DNA of 64,000 bases from Bog-756 sp963828385 (GTDB lineage: Bacteria > Actinomycetota > Acidimicrobiia > Acidimicrobiales > RAAP-2), in NCBI GenBank assembly GCA_963828385.1, contig CAWHEF010000002.1, positions 1,736,001 to 1,800,000 of the forward strand. The letters are read 5' to 3'. Numbering within the stretch: the stretch's first letter is position 1; each line of letters begins with the position of its first letter. Of the stretch, positions 1 to 9,194 are shown piece by piece. Under the pieces are notes generated by a model. The model was not told where the DNA came from. It worked only from the letters and a program-made list of their open reading frames with translations, and searched no databases. The position numbers and the translations under genes are program-made.

Positions 1-732
1 CGTCGAGAACAGTCGGTCCTGGACGAGGACGTCGGCCCCGCTCAGACGGTTGAGCAGTGACGACTTGCCGGCGTTGGTGTAGCCGACGAGCGAGACGCTC
101 CGCGACCGCGACCGTTCCCTGCCCTTGCGCTGGGTCCTGCGCGTGCGGTCGACGCGTCGCAGGTCGTTCTCGAGGCGGGACATCCGCTGCACCAGGCGCC
201 GACGGTCCACTTCGAGCTGGGTCTCACCGGGACCACGGGTGCCGATGCCACCGGCCTGCTGGCTCAGCGTCCGGCCGCGACCGCGCAGTCGCGGCAGCCG
301 GTAGCGGAGCAGGGCCAGCTCGACCTGGGCCCTACCTTCGGGGGTCCGGGCGTTCTGGGCGAAGATGTCGAGGATCACGGCCGTGCGGTCGATCGCCGTG
401 CGCCCGAGGACCTTTTCCAGGTTCCGCTGCTGGGCCGGCGAGAGCTCGTCGTCGAACACCACCGTGTCGGCGTCTGCGGCCAGGCACACCGACAACAGCT
501 CCCCGACCTTGCCCCGGCCCAGGTAGGTGGCGGCATCGGGAGCATCGCGCCGCTGGACCAGCCGGTCGGCGACCACGGCCCCCGCCGTGTCGACCAGACG
601 GGTGAGCTCGTCGAGGGCCGCCTCCGTCTCCGGCACCGGTGTCGGCGGGAAGTTCACGCCGACGAGCACGATCCGTTCCCGGACATCCCGGGAGATGAGC
701 GTGTCGGTGAAGGCGGTGCGGTCGGGAGTCAT
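1..732 (-). CDS. hflX: GTPase HflX (C-terminal part outside window)
   Basis: Ribosome-associated GTPase that splits stalled or heat-damaged ribosomes. 244 codons are visible from the ATG at 732, and the frame is still open at the window edge. Residues 1-175 form the HflX N-terminal domain, with a glycine-rich GRGKVGEL stretch and the family hallmark GGIGTRGPGETQLE. A basic helical linker (many R/K) follows, then the start of the G domain with P-loop VGYTNAGKSS. The ATG overlaps the dapF stop (ATGA), so it is probably translationally coupled as the last gene of the miaB-miaA-dapF-hflX run. The switch regions and G4/G5 motifs lie outside the window. Confidence 0.95.
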   Translation of the reverse strand, partial: MTPDRTAFTDTLISRDVRERIVLVGVNFPPTPVPETEAALDELTRLVDTAGAVVADRLVQRRDAPDAATYLGRGKVGELLSVCLAADADTVVFDDELSPAQQRNLEKVLGRTAIDRTAVILDIFAQNARTPEGRAQVELALLRYRLPRLRGRGRTLSQQAGGIGTRGPGETQLEVDRRRLVQRMSRLENDLRRVDRTRRTQRKGRERSRSRSVSLVGYTNAGKSSLLNRLSGADVLVQDRLFST

Positions 733-1593
733 GACCGGGCCGCCCCCAGGACCTCGTCGGTGTCGACGTCGATCTCCGCCACCCTGCGGACCGGACCCCG
801 CAGGCGGATGCCGTCGTGGCCGAGATCCACGCCGAGGGCCCCGCCCGGGTTCCGCACCTCGACCGTCCGACCGACCAGGCCCCAGGCGTGAGCGGCCACG
901 GCGGCGGCGACACTGCCCGTCCCGCACGCCTCGGTCTCCCCCACGCCGCGCTCCCAGACCCGCAGCCCGATGGCCGCTCCCCCGGGGTCGACGTCGATCA
1001 GCTCGACGTTGCCGCGATCGGCGGTGGAGCTCGTAGAGCCGCTGGCCGAGCTGGCTCCCCTCCTGTCCGAACGGGTCGGGCCCGATCACCACGACGTGCG
1101 GATTGCCCGTATCGACCTGGCGCGACCGGGCACCGACGACCGGCGGGGGCTCCTCGGGGCCGAGCTCGGCCTTGCCCATCTCCACGGTCACCTCGGCGGA
1201 CCCTGGCCTGTCGCCGGGAACGTACTCGACGGTCTTCGTGCCGGCGAGCGTCCATACCGTGAACGTCGGCGGGTCGACGAGGCGCGCCTCGACCGCCACT
1301 TCAGCCAGGCACCGCATCCCGTTGCCGCTCATCTCGGCCACGCCACCATCGGCGTTCACCAGGTCCATGGACAGGTCGGTCCCGTCGCGACCGGCCAGGA
1401 CGCGGATCACGCCGTCTGCTCCGACCCCGAAGGACCGGTCGCACAGGGCCCGCACCAGCGGGGCGTCGAGGGCCTGGCGGTCCTCGACGTCGACGAAGAC
1501 GATGAAGTCGTTGCCGGCGCCGTGGAGCTTGGTGCCGTGCAGCTTGGCGCCGCACCTCCCGGTCGGCCCCGGTCGTTCGTCAGATGCCGTCAT
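729..1593 (-). CDS. dapF: Diaminopimelate epimerase (one apparent frameshift)
   Basis: Converts LL- to meso-diaminopimelate for lysine and peptidoglycan synthesis. The ATG at 1593 overlaps the miaA stop. Seen: N-terminal GAGNDFIV, DRSFGVGADG, the first catalytic cysteine region MSGNGMRCLAE, the GNPHVVV block, and the second catalytic cysteine in GETEACGTGS. The frame breaks near 1030: the first half reads into nonsense after the QRLYEL segment, while the continuation (GNVELIDVDPGG, then GETEACGTGS) is one base off. Both catalytic Cys motifs survive, so an indel error is the simplest reading; a real pseudogene is the alternative. Overlaps hflX by an ATGA. Confidence 0.9.
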
Positions 1594-2697
1594 GATGCCG
1601 TCGACCAGTCTCCCGCGGTCGGTGCGGTCGTCCCGAGCTCGAGGAAGTCGGCCACCATGCCGACCGGGTCGTCGTCGGGGTCGACCCACACGATACGGGG
1701 ATCACGGCGAAACCACGCCATCTGGCGCCGGGCGAAGGCCCTCGTCCTCCGGACGGCGCCGGCCACGGCCTCCTCCAGCGGTGCCCCGTCCTCGACGTGG
1801 GCGAGCAGCTCGCGGTAGCCGAGTGCCTGTCGGGCCGTCCTCGACAGGCCGCCGGGGCGGCGCGGCCAGCCCCGCCACCTCGTCGAGGAATCCGGCGGCG
1901 AGCAGCCTGTTGAACCGCTCGGCGATGCGCCGGTCGAGCACCTCCTGTTCGACGCGCAACCCGACGAGGCGGACGTCGGTCGGCCGGTAGTGGTCCAGTC
2001 CGGGACCATGCGCTGAGAACGGGCGGCCCGAGCCGATGCACACCTCGAGGGCCCGGACCAGGCGCCGACGGTTGGTCGGCTCGATGCGCGAGGCGGCCAC
2101 CGGGTCGAGCTCGGTGAGGCGGAGGTGGAGGTCGGCGAGCGCCGTGCGGTAGGCGGGGCCGGACCCGTCCCCGTCGCCGGTGGCCTCGAGTGTTCGCTCG
2201 AGCTCTGCGGCCACTCCCGGGTACCGTCCGGGGAACGACAGACCGTCGACGACGGCGCGCAGGTAGAGCCCCGTCCCCCCGACGAGGAGAGCGGCCCGCC
2301 TCCGACCGGCGATGGCCGCCAACGCCGCCCGTGCCGCCGCCTGGAACCGCCGGACGGTGAACTCCTCAGCCGGGTCGACCAGGTCCACCAGGTGGTAGGG
2401 CACCGCCGAGCGGACGGCGACGGAGGGCTTGGCCGTTCCGACGTCCATCCCCCGGTAGACGGCCATCGAGTCGACGGAGACCAGCTCCACCCCGGGGTCG
2501 GACACCTGGTCCGGAGCGGGGGCGCAGACGGGGTCTGCTCTGGCCGGAACCCGGTCCGCCGCCGGGATCGCCCGGTCCGGGCCGGGCCGGTCCTCGGAGG
2601 GGACCGGCCAGCCAGCCGCCGAGGCCACCTGCCGGGCGATCGAGGACTTCCCCGATGACGTGGGCCCGAGCAGGGCCACGACGGGGCGCCGGGTCAA
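1590..2697 (-). CDS. miaA: tRNA dimethylallyltransferase MiaA (one apparent frameshift, Pro-rich insert)
   Basis: Adds a dimethylallyl group to A37 of tRNAs reading UNN codons; MiaB then methylthiolates the product. The TTG start at 2697 overlaps the miaB stop (ATTGA) and gives MTRRPVVALLGPTSSGKSS, with the P-loop at residues 10-18. The substrate motif SVDSMAVYRGMDVGTAKP and VGGTGLYLRAV follow. About 40 Pro/Ala/Asp-rich residues (roughly 30-68) sit between the P-loop helix and the SVDSM motif, where the family normally has only a few. The frame breaks in a C/G-rich run near 1855; the continuation TARQALGYRELL ... RRTRAFARRQ is the expected C-terminal part. The stop overlaps the dapF ATG. Confidence 0.9.
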
Positions 2698-4103
2698 TGG
2701 GAGGCGACCGGGATCCGGACGGCGTGTGCCGGCGGAGCGGTGACGGCCAGCAACGACCCCACGAGATGGTGAGGAGCGGCGCCGGTCACAGCCACCTCGG
2801 CGTAGCACCCGACCGGGGTCGGAAGCCCCGCCCGCGGCGAGAAGTGGACGAGCTTGTTCTGCGAGGTGCGGCCGGTCGTCACCGAGGCATCCCGCTTGGA
2901 CGGACCCTCGACGACGACTTCCTCCACCCTGCCCACGCGGGCCCGGTGCCGGGCCTCGGCCGAGCGCTCGACCACCCGACGGAGCCGGGCGAACCGGTCG
3001 GCCACCACGTCGCCGGCGACGAAGGTGTCGGTCATGCGAGCGGCCCGCGTGCCGGGTCGGGGCGAGAAGATGAACGTATAGGCGCTGTCGTAGCCGGCCT
3101 CGGCCACCACCTCGAGCGTGGCATCGAAGTCCTCCTCGGTCTCGCCGGGGAAGCCCACGATCAGGTCGGTGGTGACGGCCAGGTCGGGAACGGCAGCCCG
3201 GGCCGCCGACAACCGGGAGAGGTAGCGCCCGGCCGTGTACCCACGACGCATGGCGGCGAGCACCCGATCGCTCCCCGACTGGAGCGGGAGGTGCAGATGG
3301 TCGCAGACCTCGGGCGTCTCCGCCATGGCGGCGATGGTCTCGGGACGGAGGTCCTTCGGGTGGGGGCTCGTGAACCGGACCCGCCTGATGCCCTCGACGC
3401 CGCTGACCGACCGGAGGAGGTCGGCAAAGAGCGGGCGCCGCCGGGTGAGGTCTCGGCCGTACGAGTTGACGTTCTGTCCGAGCAGGGTCACCTCGGTCAC
3501 ACCTCGGCGGGCCAGCACGCTCACTTCGTCCACCACGCCGTCCACCGGTCGGGACACTTCCGGGCCGCGCACCGAGGGGACGATGCAGAAGGCGCACGAG
3601 TTGTCGCAGCCGACCTGGATGGTGACCCAGGCCGCATGGGGGAGGTCGCGCACGGCGGCCAGGGCGGTGTCGAGGTGGTCGGCGGGATCCGAGGTCGGAG
3701 GAGGGGCATCGGGTACCTCGACGACGGGGCCAGACACCGCCGACCGCTTGAGCAGCGCGGGCGCCTGCGCCAGGTTGTGGGTGCCGAACACCACGTCAAC
3801 ATGGGCAGCCTTCTTCCGGATCTCCTCCTTCTCCATCTGGGCCAGGCAGCCCCCGACGGCGATCTGCATGCCCGGACGCCTCGCCCGGAGCTCCTTCAGG
3901 TTCCCCAGATGGCCGTAGAACTTGTTGTCGGCGTTCTCCCGGACGCAGCACGTGTTGAACACGACCACGTCGGCTGACTCGAGATCGTCCGCCGGGAGGA
4001 GGCCGTCTGCCACCAGGGCCCCGGCCAGGCGTTCGGAGTCGTGCTCGTTCATCTGGCAACCGAAGGTCTGGATGTGGAACGTGCGCCGTTCCGTGCCGTC
4101 CAT
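2694..4103 (-). CDS. miaB: tRNA-2-methylthio-N6-dimethylallyladenosine synthase MiaB
   Basis: Radical-SAM methylthiotransferase acting on i6A37 of tRNA, the step after MiaA encoded directly downstream. The N-terminal UPF0004 domain carries FGCQMNEHDSERL and FNTCCVRENADNK plus a third Cys in VGGCLAQ, which bind the auxiliary Fe-S cluster. The radical-SAM CxxxCxxC is in GCDNSCAFCIVPSVRG. A TRAM domain closes the protein (SKRDASVTTGRTSQNKLVHF region). I start at the ATG at 4103 (MDGTERRTFHIQTFGCQ); an in-frame GTG seven codons upstream is possible. Total about 469 residues, normal for the family. The stop overlaps the miaA TTG. Confidence 0.96.
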   Translation of the reverse strand: MDGTERRTFHIQTFGCQMNEHDSERLAGALVADGLLPADDLESADVVVFNTCCVRENADNKFYGHLGNLKELRARRPGMQIAVGGCLAQMEKEEIRKKAAHVDVVFGTHNLAQAPALLKRSAVSGPVVEVPDAPPPTSDPADHLDTALAAVRDLPHAAWVTIQVGCDNSCAFCIVPSVRGPEVSRPVDGVVDEVSVLARRGVTEVTLLGQNVNSYGRDLTRRRPLFADLLRSVSGVEGIRRVRFTSPHPKDLRPETIAAMAETPEVCDHLHLPLQSGSDRVLAAMRRGYTAGRYLSRLSAARAAVPDLAVTTDLIVGFPGETEEDFDATLEVVAEAGYDSAYTFIFSPRPGTRAARMTDTFVAGDVVADRFARLRRVVERSAEARHRARVGRVEEVVVEGPSKRDASVTTGRTSQNKLVHFSPRAGLPTPVGCYAEVAVTGAAPHHLVGSLLAVTAPPAHAVRIPVASH

Positions 4104-4148
4104 CAGCCCAGGATACGACGGCACCGCCGTCCCTCCCGCCGCGCCGCC

Positions 4149-5036
4149 TCAGCGCTGCGCTTGGATGTCGAAGAGCCCCGAGGCCCCGTCCACCACCAGC
4201 CCCTCGCGATCGGGACGCAGGACGAGCACGTCCCCCCCGAGGTCGGCATCGCAGAGGCCGGCCACACCGGAGGCCCGGACCGCTTCGGCGTCGTCGTCAC
4301 GGCAGATGCCGAGGAGGGAGGGCCCCGCCCCCGACCAGCAGACGGCGAGAGCCCCGCCGTCCCTCATGGCCGCCAGCAGCTTGGGTGCGGCGGGGAACAG
4401 GGGGCTCCGATAGTCCTGGTGGAGGCGGTCCTCGGTGGCCTCGGGCACGAGGACCCGGCTGTCGGCCAGCCCGGCGAGCAACAGGGCGAGCCGCGACAGG
4501 TTGAACGCGGCGTTGTCGCGGCTCACCTGGGACGGCAGGGCCTGGCGGGCTCTGCTGGTGGACAGGGTCACGTCGGGGACGATCACCACGAACGACACGC
4601 TGACGTCGAGCGGGAGCCGCACGACCCGCAGACCACCCGCCACCCGGGCGGCGGCGACGAGGCCACCGATCGTGGAGGCGGCGGCGTTGTCGGCGTGACC
4701 GTCCGTGTGGGCGGCCACCGCCAACGGGTCGGACGCGCCCGCCGCTGCTGCTGCCGCCACCGCCAGGGCGGCCGACGATCCGAGTCCCCGGGCCACCGGG
4801 ATCTCTGACCGGACGGTGATGGCCAGGCGGTCGGTCCCCGCCACGTCGATGGCGACCCGGGCGGCGAGGTGGGAGGGATCGTCCGAGATCCCCGCGCCCT
4901 CTCCCTCGGACCGCACCACGAGGCGGTCCGCCGGTTCCACCTCGACCTCGACGTAGCGATCGAGGGCCACCGCCAGCGTGTCGAACCCGGGGCCGAGGTT
5001 GGCCGACGACGCTGGGACCCGAGCGCGCACGACCAC
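4149..5036 (-). CDS. thrB: Homoserine kinase
   Basis: GHMP-family kinase phosphorylating L-homoserine in the threonine branch of aspartate-family synthesis. 295 residues from a GTG at 5036. The N-terminal PASSANLGPGFDTLAVAL block is the classic ThrB signature, the ATP-binding loop is PVARGLGSSAALA (about residue 80), and the C-terminal GHMP motif is WSGAGPSLLG. No leader or membrane segment. It lies 45 nt before miaB and 45 nt after the carboxypeptidase gene on the same strand, so the group may be co-transcribed. Reading frame intact. Confidence 0.93.
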   Translation of the reverse strand: MVVRARVPASSANLGPGFDTLAVALDRYVEVEVEPADRLVVRSEGEGAGISDDPSHLAARVAIDVAGTDRLAITVRSEIPVARGLGSSAALAVAAAAAAGASDPLAVAAHTDGHADNAAASTIGGLVAAARVAGGLRVVRLPLDVSVSFVVIVPDVTLSTSRARQALPSQVSRDNAAFNLSRLALLLAGLADSRVLVPEATEDRLHQDYRSPLFPAAPKLLAAMRDGGALAVCWSGAGPSLLGICRDDDAEAVRASGVAGLCDADLGGDVLVLRPDREGLVVDGASGLFDIQAQR

Positions 5037-5081
5037 ACGGTACTCGGGCCGCCTTTCCGGGGTCCGGGCGATCGGGGCGCT

Positions 5082-6623
5082 TCAGCCGTGCAGGAGCCGC
5101 CACCACCAGTCGGGCTCGGGCACCCGCCCTGCCGTCACCAGGGGAACGGTGGCGACCTGAGGTCCGAGCCGGTAGCGGGCGACCCCGACCTTCGTCCCGG
5201 CCCGCGCTCCATCGCCAACGGCCCTGAAGAAGATCGACATCGAGCCGGCCTGGCCGGGCCAACCGACGAACGAGACGGTGTGGCCCGGCACGATGTGGAC
5301 GGCGCGCGACGCCGACGTCCCACCTCCCAGCGCGGCCCCGACCGGACGGTGGTTGTCGGCCATGGTGACCGGGGCCACCGCCGAGCGGGCGACCGACAGC
5401 AGCTGGTCCACGATCGGGCGTGAGTACCGGAACACGTCGGCCGGCCCCTGGTCGGACGGGGCGACCGTCACCGGCGGCGTCGTCGTCTGCGGACCGGCAA
5501 CCGGAGCGGTGACCGACCTGCCGCCCCCGGATACGGACGCCGTGACCTGGCTCGCCGGACCCGTGAAGGGCTGCCCGACCGTCGCCACCAGCACGAGGAC
5601 GGACTGCCCGCCGACGTCCGGGCGGGCGGCGAGGAGCAGACATGCGCCGGCGGCGGTGGTGAATCCCGACTTGACCCCCACCACCCCGTTGGCGCCGATC
5701 TCGCTCACGATGTTGGCACGAGTCCCGACGATGGGGAGGGTCACCGAGCTCATTCCCGCCACTTGGACGAAGGCGGGGAGGGTCATGGCAACGGCGGCGA
5801 TCCGCAGGCAGTCCGACGCCGTCGACACCGAGCCGGAGTCGTACCCGCTGGCGTCGACGTAGTGGGAGCTGGTGGCTCCGAGCGCGGTCGCCGTCGCGTT
5901 CATCTTGGCCACGAACCCGCCGAGTGTCCCCGCATCCCAGACGGCGAGAGCGTAGGCCACGTCGTTGGCGGACTGGGTGAGCAGGGCCTCCATGGCTTGG
6001 CGCAGCGTCAGGACCTCTCCGGCCTCGATGGGTACGGCCGACTGGTCGGTGGCGACCTCGGCGCCGTACTGGGCGACGTCGTCGGGGGTCATGGTGATCG
6101 ACGGCCCGTCGGCGTCGGTGGCCAGGGGATGGTCCCGGAGGATGACGATCGCCGTCGTCACCTTGGTGAGCGAAGCGACCGGCACCGGCGTCTCAGGACC
6201 CGACTGGGCACGGAAGCCGCTGGCCGGCACGAGGATGGCGGCCTGTCCGGCGGCAGGCCACGGGACGGTCGGCGCAGCACCGGGAACGGTCGCCGAGGGA
6301 GCCGACGACGCGGTCACGACCGCCGGCACGCTCCTGTCGACACGGACGCCGGCGAACCCGGCTGCTGCGACGACCAGGGCCACGAAGGCGACCGCGAGCG
6401 CCCACCGTCGTCTGCGACGCCGGCGGCGCTTCGCACCTCGCTCGGTCCGGGGCGGGGCCGAGCCGGATGGGTCCTCCTGCGACGGCTCGGTGCTCCCGTC
6501 AGCCGATGGCGTCTCTGCGGCATCGGCTGGTGGCGCGCCGGCGGCGGCGGCGTCCCCAGCGCCGACCGTCGACGCCGCTGACTCCTCGGAGATGGGGGAA
6601 CCGTCGCTCAGCGGGCGTCCCAC
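5082..6623 (-). CDS. D-alanyl-D-alanine carboxypeptidase (S11, PBP5/DacA-like), membrane-anchored
   Basis: Trims the terminal D-Ala from peptidoglycan stem peptides outside the membrane. The GTG at 6623 overlaps the end of ftsK by 16 nt and gives about 513 residues; longer readings run inside ftsK and look like shadow sequence. An acidic/Ser-Pro-rich cytoplasmic N-terminus is followed by a run of eight or more arginines and one membrane helix (WALAVAFVALVVAAAGFAG). The periplasm-facing domain has all three penicillin-binding motifs: SLTK (nucleophile Ser and Lys), SAN, and KSG in VGVKSGFTT, which replaces the usual KTG. A Thr/Pro linker and a C-terminal beta-rich segment resembling the PBP5 C-domain follow. 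Confidence 0.88.
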   Translation of the reverse strand: MGRPLSDGSPISEESAASTVGAGDAAAAGAPPADAAETPSADGSTEPSQEDPSGSAPPRTERGAKRRRRRRRRWALAVAFVALVVAAAGFAGVRVDRSVPAVVTASSAPSATVPGAAPTVPWPAAGQAAILVPASGFRAQSGPETPVPVASLTKVTTAIVILRDHPLATDADGPSITMTPDDVAQYGAEVATDQSAVPIEAGEVLTLRQAMEALLTQSANDVAYALAVWDAGTLGGFVAKMNATATALGATSSHYVDASGYDSGSVSTASDCLRIAAVAMTLPAFVQVAGMSSVTLPIVGTRANIVSEIGANGVVGVKSGFTTAAGACLLLAARPDVGGQSVLVLVATVGQPFTGPASQVTASVSGGGRSVTAPVAGPQTTTPPVTVAPSDQGPADVFRYSRPIVDQLLSVARSAVAPVTMADNHRPVGAALGGGTSASRAVHIVPGHTVSFVGWPGQAGSMSIFFRAVGDGARAGTKVGVARYRLGPQVATVPLVTAGRVPEPDWWWRLLHG

Positions 6624-9082
6624 TCCTCCGGGGTCATCAGCACGGCGCGCGCCTTCGAGCCCTCCGACGGGCCCACGACACCGCGCCGTTCCATCAGGTC
6701 CATGAGCCTCCCGGCGCGAGCGAAGCCGACCCGGAGCTTCCGCTGGAGCATGGAGGTCGACCCGAGCTGGGACCGGACGACGAGCTCCATCGCCTGCTCG
6801 AGCAGGTCGTCGCTCTCCCCGTCGTCGGCACCCGCCCTCGGTCCCTCCGCCCCCACGACCTCTTCGATCCCGGCCACGATCTCCATCGAGCGCTGGCGTT
6901 TCCAGTGGGCGACCACGTCCCGCACCTCGGACTCGCTCACCCACGGGCCCTGGAGCCGTTGGGGGTTGGAGGTCGACGCCGTGAGCAGGAGCATGTCACC
7001 CTTGCCGATGAGGCGTTCGGCCCCGGGCTGGTCGAGGATCACGCGGCTGTCGGCGAGGGAGGACACCGAGAACGCCATCCGGGACGGAATGTTGGCCTTG
7101 ATCACGCCGGTGATCACGTCCACCGACGGTCGCTGGGTGGCGAGCACCAGGTGGATGCCCACCGCCCTCGCCATCTGGGCGATCCGGCACACCGACTCCT
7201 CCACGTCGCGGGCTGCCACCATCATCAGGTCGTTGAGCTCGTCCACCACGATGAGGATGAAGGGCAGGCGCTGGTACCTGGCCACGGGCTCGGTGCCCTC
7301 GTCCTCGTCTCCTGCACCGCCGACACCCGCCATCCGGAGCTGGTGGGCTTCCTCGTGGCTCGTGAGCTCGCCGGCGTCGAATGCTGCGTTGTATCCCGTG
7401 ATATCCCGCATCCCGACCTCGGCCAGCACGTCGTAGCGTCGCTCCATCTCGGTGACCGCCCAGCTCAAGGCGTTGGCGGCCTTCTTCGGGTCGACGACCA
7501 CCTGGGTGAGCAGGTGGGGGAGGTCGTTGTACTGGCCGAGCTCGACGCGCTTGGGGTCGACGAGGATGAGACGGACCTCGTCGGGCGTCGACCGCATCAG
7601 CACCGATGTCAGCACCGAGTTGATGCACGACGACTTGCCTGAGCCGGTGGCCCCGGAGACGAGCACATGGGGCATCTCGGCCAGGTTGACGAGGACGGAA
7701 CGGCCGGCGATGTCCCGTCCGAGGGCGACCTCGAGCGGATGGCGGGCGCCACGTGCCTCAGGCGAAGCGAGGATGTCCCCGAGGGCCACCAGCTGGCGGT
7801 GACGGTTCGGGACCTCCACGCCGATAGCCGACTTTCCGGGGATGGGGGCGAGGATCCGGACGTCGGGTGAGGCCATGGCGTACGCGATGTCCTTCGAGAG
7901 GGACGTCACCCGAGCGACCTTGACCCCGGCGCCGAGCTCGAGCTCGTAGCGGGTGACCGTCGGCCCGACGGTCCGACCCACGAGCCGGGTTTCGACGCCG
8001 TGGGCAGCCAGCGCGGCGATCAGCGCCCCCCCGGCCGCCTCCACCTCGCCTTCGTTGATGGCCTGGGGCTTCGCCCTCTTCAGCATCGAGGCGGGCGGCA
8101 GCCGCCAGTCCCCGACCGTTGGCCCGAGCTTGAGCTCCAGCTGGGTCCCGGCGGCCGGTCGCGACAGCCGGGTCGGATCCGAACCCGCCGTCACCGGATC
8201 GAAGGGCTCTCCGTCGCTGTCGGGCGCCAGGGCCACCTCCGGTGGCCCCTCGGGCGATGTCACCGGGTCGGCGGACGGCACGAGCGGTTCTGTCTCGTCG
8301 GCCACCCGTCCGAAGGGGTCCGTCGGCGGGTCGGCGGCGGGGTCCTCGACAGGTGCGCCCTCTCCGCCGCGAGCGGCAGCCACACCCCACCGGAGGGCCC
8401 GGACGAATCCACCCGCTGCAGTCCGCACGGACACGCCGGTGAACAGCACGAGGGCGATCACGAGCACGGCGAGCAGGACGATCGTGGCCCCGAAGCCTCC
8501 GAGCCCGGATCGCAGCGGGTCGCCCACCGCCGCACCGACCCACCCGCCGGCCGAGGACAGACGGGCTGTCGACGAGCCGAGACTCGGCGAGCCGCCGGCC
8601 AGGGAGGCCAGCCCGGCCACGGCCAACAACGTGAGGACGGCACCGAGCACGGCCCGGGCGGGCTCGGGTCCCGATCGGTCTTCACCCTCCTGGCCTCGAC
8701 GACCGAGGAACAGCAGCACCCCGACGGCGACGGAGATGGGAGGCACGAGGTACCGGCCCCACCCGAGCAGCGCACCGACCGCGACCCGGGCGTCGTGGCC
8801 GGCCGGTCCGGACGAGTCGCCGTAGAAGGCCACGCCGGCGAGCACTCCGAGCGTGACCAGCACCACGCCCCAGATGTCGGCAGCATGCCCCGAGACCACG
8901 GCTCCGATCGGCGCCAACAGACCGGAGAGACGCGACGCGCTCTGGTGGCCGCGTCCCCTACCCGTGGACGCGGCCCGACCACCCCGGGCCTTGCTGGTGC
9001 GGGATCGAGACGCGGTGGTCGATCTGCCCTTCGGCCGCGACGCCCGGGACCGGCCTGCCGGTCGCTTCGTGGCCGTCGTCAC
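6608..9082 (-). CDS. ftsK: DNA translocase FtsK/SpoIIIE
   Basis: Septum-associated ATP-driven DNA pump that clears chromosome ends during division. 824 residues. The basic N-terminal tail (residues 1-50) is rich in R, S and T. Four hydrophobic segments follow between about 55 and 210, then an acidic/Pro-rich linker. The motor starts around residue 330: GGALIAALAAHGVETRLVG is the alpha domain, and the beta domain has Walker A SGATGSGKSS and Walker B FILIVVDELNDLMM. The C-terminal gamma winged helix is RKLRVGFARAGRLMDLMERRGVVG, which reads KOPS/SRS sequences. The linker is short compared with E. coli FtsK. Frame intact. Confidence 0.96.
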   Translation of the reverse strand: MTTATKRPAGRSRASRPKGRSTTASRSRTSKARGGRAASTGRGRGHQSASRLSGLLAPIGAVVSGHAADIWGVVLVTLGVLAGVAFYGDSSGPAGHDARVAVGALLGWGRYLVPPISVAVGVLLFLGRRGQEGEDRSGPEPARAVLGAVLTLLAVAGLASLAGGSPSLGSSTARLSSAGGWVGAAVGDPLRSGLGGFGATIVLLAVLVIALVLFTGVSVRTAAGGFVRALRWGVAAARGGEGAPVEDPAADPPTDPFGRVADETEPLVPSADPVTSPEGPPEVALAPDSDGEPFDPVTAGSDPTRLSRPAAGTQLELKLGPTVGDWRLPPASMLKRAKPQAINEGEVEAAGGALIAALAAHGVETRLVGRTVGPTVTRYELELGAGVKVARVTSLSKDIAYAMASPDVRILAPIPGKSAIGVEVPNRHRQLVALGDILASPEARGARHPLEVALGRDIAGRSVLVNLAEMPHVLVSGATGSGKSSCINSVLTSVLMRSTPDEVRLILVDPKRVELGQYNDLPHLLTQVVVDPKKAANALSWAVTEMERRYDVLAEVGMRDITGYNAAFDAGELTSHEEAHQLRMAGVGGAGDEDEGTEPVARYQRLPFILIVVDELNDLMMVAARDVEESVCRIAQMARAVGIHLVLATQRPSVDVITGVIKANIPSRMAFSVSSLADSRVILDQPGAERLIGKGDMLLLTASTSNPQRLQGPWVSESEVRDVVAHWKRQRSMEIVAGIEEVVGAEGPRAGADDGESDDLLEQAMELVVRSQLGSTSMLQRKLRVGFARAGRLMDLMERRGVVGPSEGSKARAVLMTPEEWDAR

Positions 9083-9194
9083 AGTGCGTCACACGCTACT
9101 CCCGGGGCGCCCCGATCGGGGGGATTCGATGCCGGAAGAGGGCCCCCCTCGGAAGCGTCGGTGCCCCCGTTGGACCAGCGCACCCGGTGAAGGC

